A DNA stretch of 5,878 bases from Candidatus Omnitrophota bacterium (GTDB lineage: Bacteria; Omnitrophota; Gorgyraeia; Tantalellales; Tantalellaceae): contig JAUWWB010000073.1 of the NCBI GenBank assembly GCA_030617085.1, positions 1-5,878 of the forward strand. The letters are read 5' to 3'. The notes below the pieces were generated by a model. It ran no database searches and was not told where the DNA came from. It saw only the letters and a program-made list of their open reading frames with translations. Made by a program: the position numbers and the translations under genes. This document shows positions 5,058-5,878 of the stretch, piece by piece. How positions within the stretch are numbered: the stretch's first letter is position 1; each line of letters starts with the position of its first letter.

Positions 5058-5639
5058 TCAGCCGCTGATGATGCCTCCGAAACCCATGAACGCGAGCGCG
5101 AGCATCCCGGCCATTATGAGCGTTATCCCGGCGCCCTTGAGGGGCTCGGGAACCTCGGAAAAAACGAGTTCTTCGCGCATGCTGGCCATGAGGACGAGAG
5201 CAAGGGTAAACCCTATGCCCGCTCCCAGCCCGAAAATGACCGACTCCAGGAACGAATAGTCCCTGAGGACCATGAAAAGCGTAAGCCCGAGAATGGCGCA
5301 GTTCGTGGTTATGAGAGGCAGGAATATGCCCAGCGCCTTATAGAGCGGCGGGGACACTTTCCTGATAAACATCTCCACGAACTGCACGAAGCTGGCGATC
5401 ACTATGATAAAGGTGACATACTGCAGGAACATCAGGTTGAACGGCGTCAGGATATAGTGATATATAAGCCAGGTAACGGTCGCGGCCATGGTCATGACGA
5501 ACGTCGTCGCTATTCCCAGGCCCGCGGCGCTCTCTATCTTGTTGGACACCCCGATAAAAGGGCATATGCCCAGAAAGTACGTAAGCACGAAATTGTTCGT
5601 GATGCTGGCGGCGATCAATATCAAAATAAGTTCTTTCAT
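5058..5639 (-). CDS. rnfA: Rnf complex membrane subunit A
   Basis: RnfA is a six-helix membrane protein, homologous to RnfE and to NqrE. Together RnfA and RnfE form the core that carries a membrane-embedded iron-sulfur centre and the ion path. The 193-residue length is exactly typical. The family motifs are both present: TNNFVLTYFLGICPFIG (14-30, with Cys26) and LPLITTNCAILG (107-118, with Cys114). These are the Cys pair that, by homology with solved Rnf/Nqr structures, contributes to the shared [2Fe-2S] site. The sequence is strongly hydrophobic throughout, with only one polar loop (about 152-168, MREELVFSEVPEPLKG). It starts 6 nt after the rnfE stop, with only a weak purine-rich ribosome site (AAAGAGAG), and is followed by rnfB. 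The order rnfE-rnfA-rnfB matches the end of the common rnfCDGEAB operon. Confidence 0.96.
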   Translation of the reverse strand: MKELILILIAASITNNFVLTYFLGICPFIGVSNKIESAAGLGIATTFVMTMAATVTWLIYHYILTPFNLMFLQYVTFIIVIASFVQFVEMFIRKVSPPLYKALGIFLPLITTNCAILGLTLFMVLRDYSFLESVIFGLGAGIGFTLALVLMASMREELVFSEVPEPLKGAGITLIMAGMLALAFMGFGGIISG

Positions 5640-5645
5640 GACCGA

Positions 5646-5878
5646 TTATCTCTCTTTGCCTTTCCTTACCTTCTTGTCCACTATATTGAATATCCCGACA
5701 AGAAGCCCGAGGGTGATGAACGCCCCCGCCGGCAGGGCCATGACGATCCAATCCGTGAAGCCTTCCCACATGACGGAAAAGCCGAAGACGGTCCCGGCCC
5801 CGAGCAGCTCCCGCACGGCCCCCAGCACGACAAGCGCGCAGGTGAAGCCCAGCCCCATGCCGAGAGTGTCAAAAAACG
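5646..5878 (-). CDS. rnfE: Rnf complex membrane subunit E, C-terminal part (cut by window edge)
   Basis: About 76 C-terminal residues of RnfE, the paralogue of RnfA in the membrane core of the Rnf complex, are present. The frame is open to the window end, beginning FFDTLGMGLGFTCALVVLG, and continues through VRELLGAGTVFG, both RnfE-family motifs. A last membrane helix (about ALPAGAFITLGLLVGIFNIV) follows, with a basic tail VDKKVRKGKER. The internal Met codons are not starts; the real start and the cluster Cys residues lie beyond the window. The family is about 200 residues, so roughly the last third to two fifths is seen. Further rnf genes (rnfC, rnfD, rnfG) are expected upstream on the same strand. 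Confidence 0.92.
   Translation of the reverse strand, partial: FFDTLGMGLGFTCALVVLGAVRELLGAGTVFGFSVMWEGFTDWIVMALPAGAFITLGLLVGIFNIVDKKVRKGKER

Overview
The window looks like a contig end from an uncultured anaerobic bacterium. The genes are mostly tightly packed and of moderate to fairly high GC. The Rnf complex (ferredoxin-driven ion pump), a clostridial-type multi-cluster RnfB, glycolytic enolase and de novo purine genes point to an anaerobic or fermentative lifestyle. The protein style would fit a candidate phylum such as Omnitrophota, but that is a low-confidence impression; no phylogenetic marker here settles it.

Layout. Left end (1-495, minus strand): the first ~110 codons of purB (adenylosuccinate lyase), with a strong promoter and Shine-Dalgarno site, switch abruptly at about 162-168 into an internal piece of threonyl-tRNA synthetase in another frame. 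This is a chimeric junction: an assembly misjoin or a real rearrangement. Positions 496-837 hold no gene. They contain the purB promoter (minus strand), a 152-bp MITE/REP-like element with perfect 29-bp terminal inverted repeats (591-742), TTGCAA repeats, and a near-consensus promoter for the tRNA. Positions 838-912 are an initiator tRNA (C1 x A72 mismatch, anticodon CAU), followed at once by a 23-bp perfect terminator hairpin and a cluster of TCGATT repeats.

Middle (1100-2055, plus strand): a PfkB-family sugar/nucleoside kinase carrying a one-base frameshift and an in-frame amber codon, so apparently a pseudogene. It ends 9 bp from the convergent minus-strand cluster.

Right part (2065-5878, minus strand): one compact block, read in transcription order as rnfE (partial) - rnfA - rnfB - purN - eno - ftsB/divIC-like. 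Gaps are 6, 13, 6 and 17 nt, and eno and ftsB overlap by 19 nt. No terminator or promoter is evident between the genes, so they are probably co-transcribed from a promoter outside the window. The block joins membrane energy conservation (Rnf), a purine one-carbon step (PurN), glycolysis (enolase) and a divisome membrane protein.

No new defence or mobile system was found. The items most worth a second look are the purB/thrS junction, the inverted-repeat element, the variant initiator tRNA, the degenerate third ferredoxin domain of RnfB and the doubly damaged kinase.
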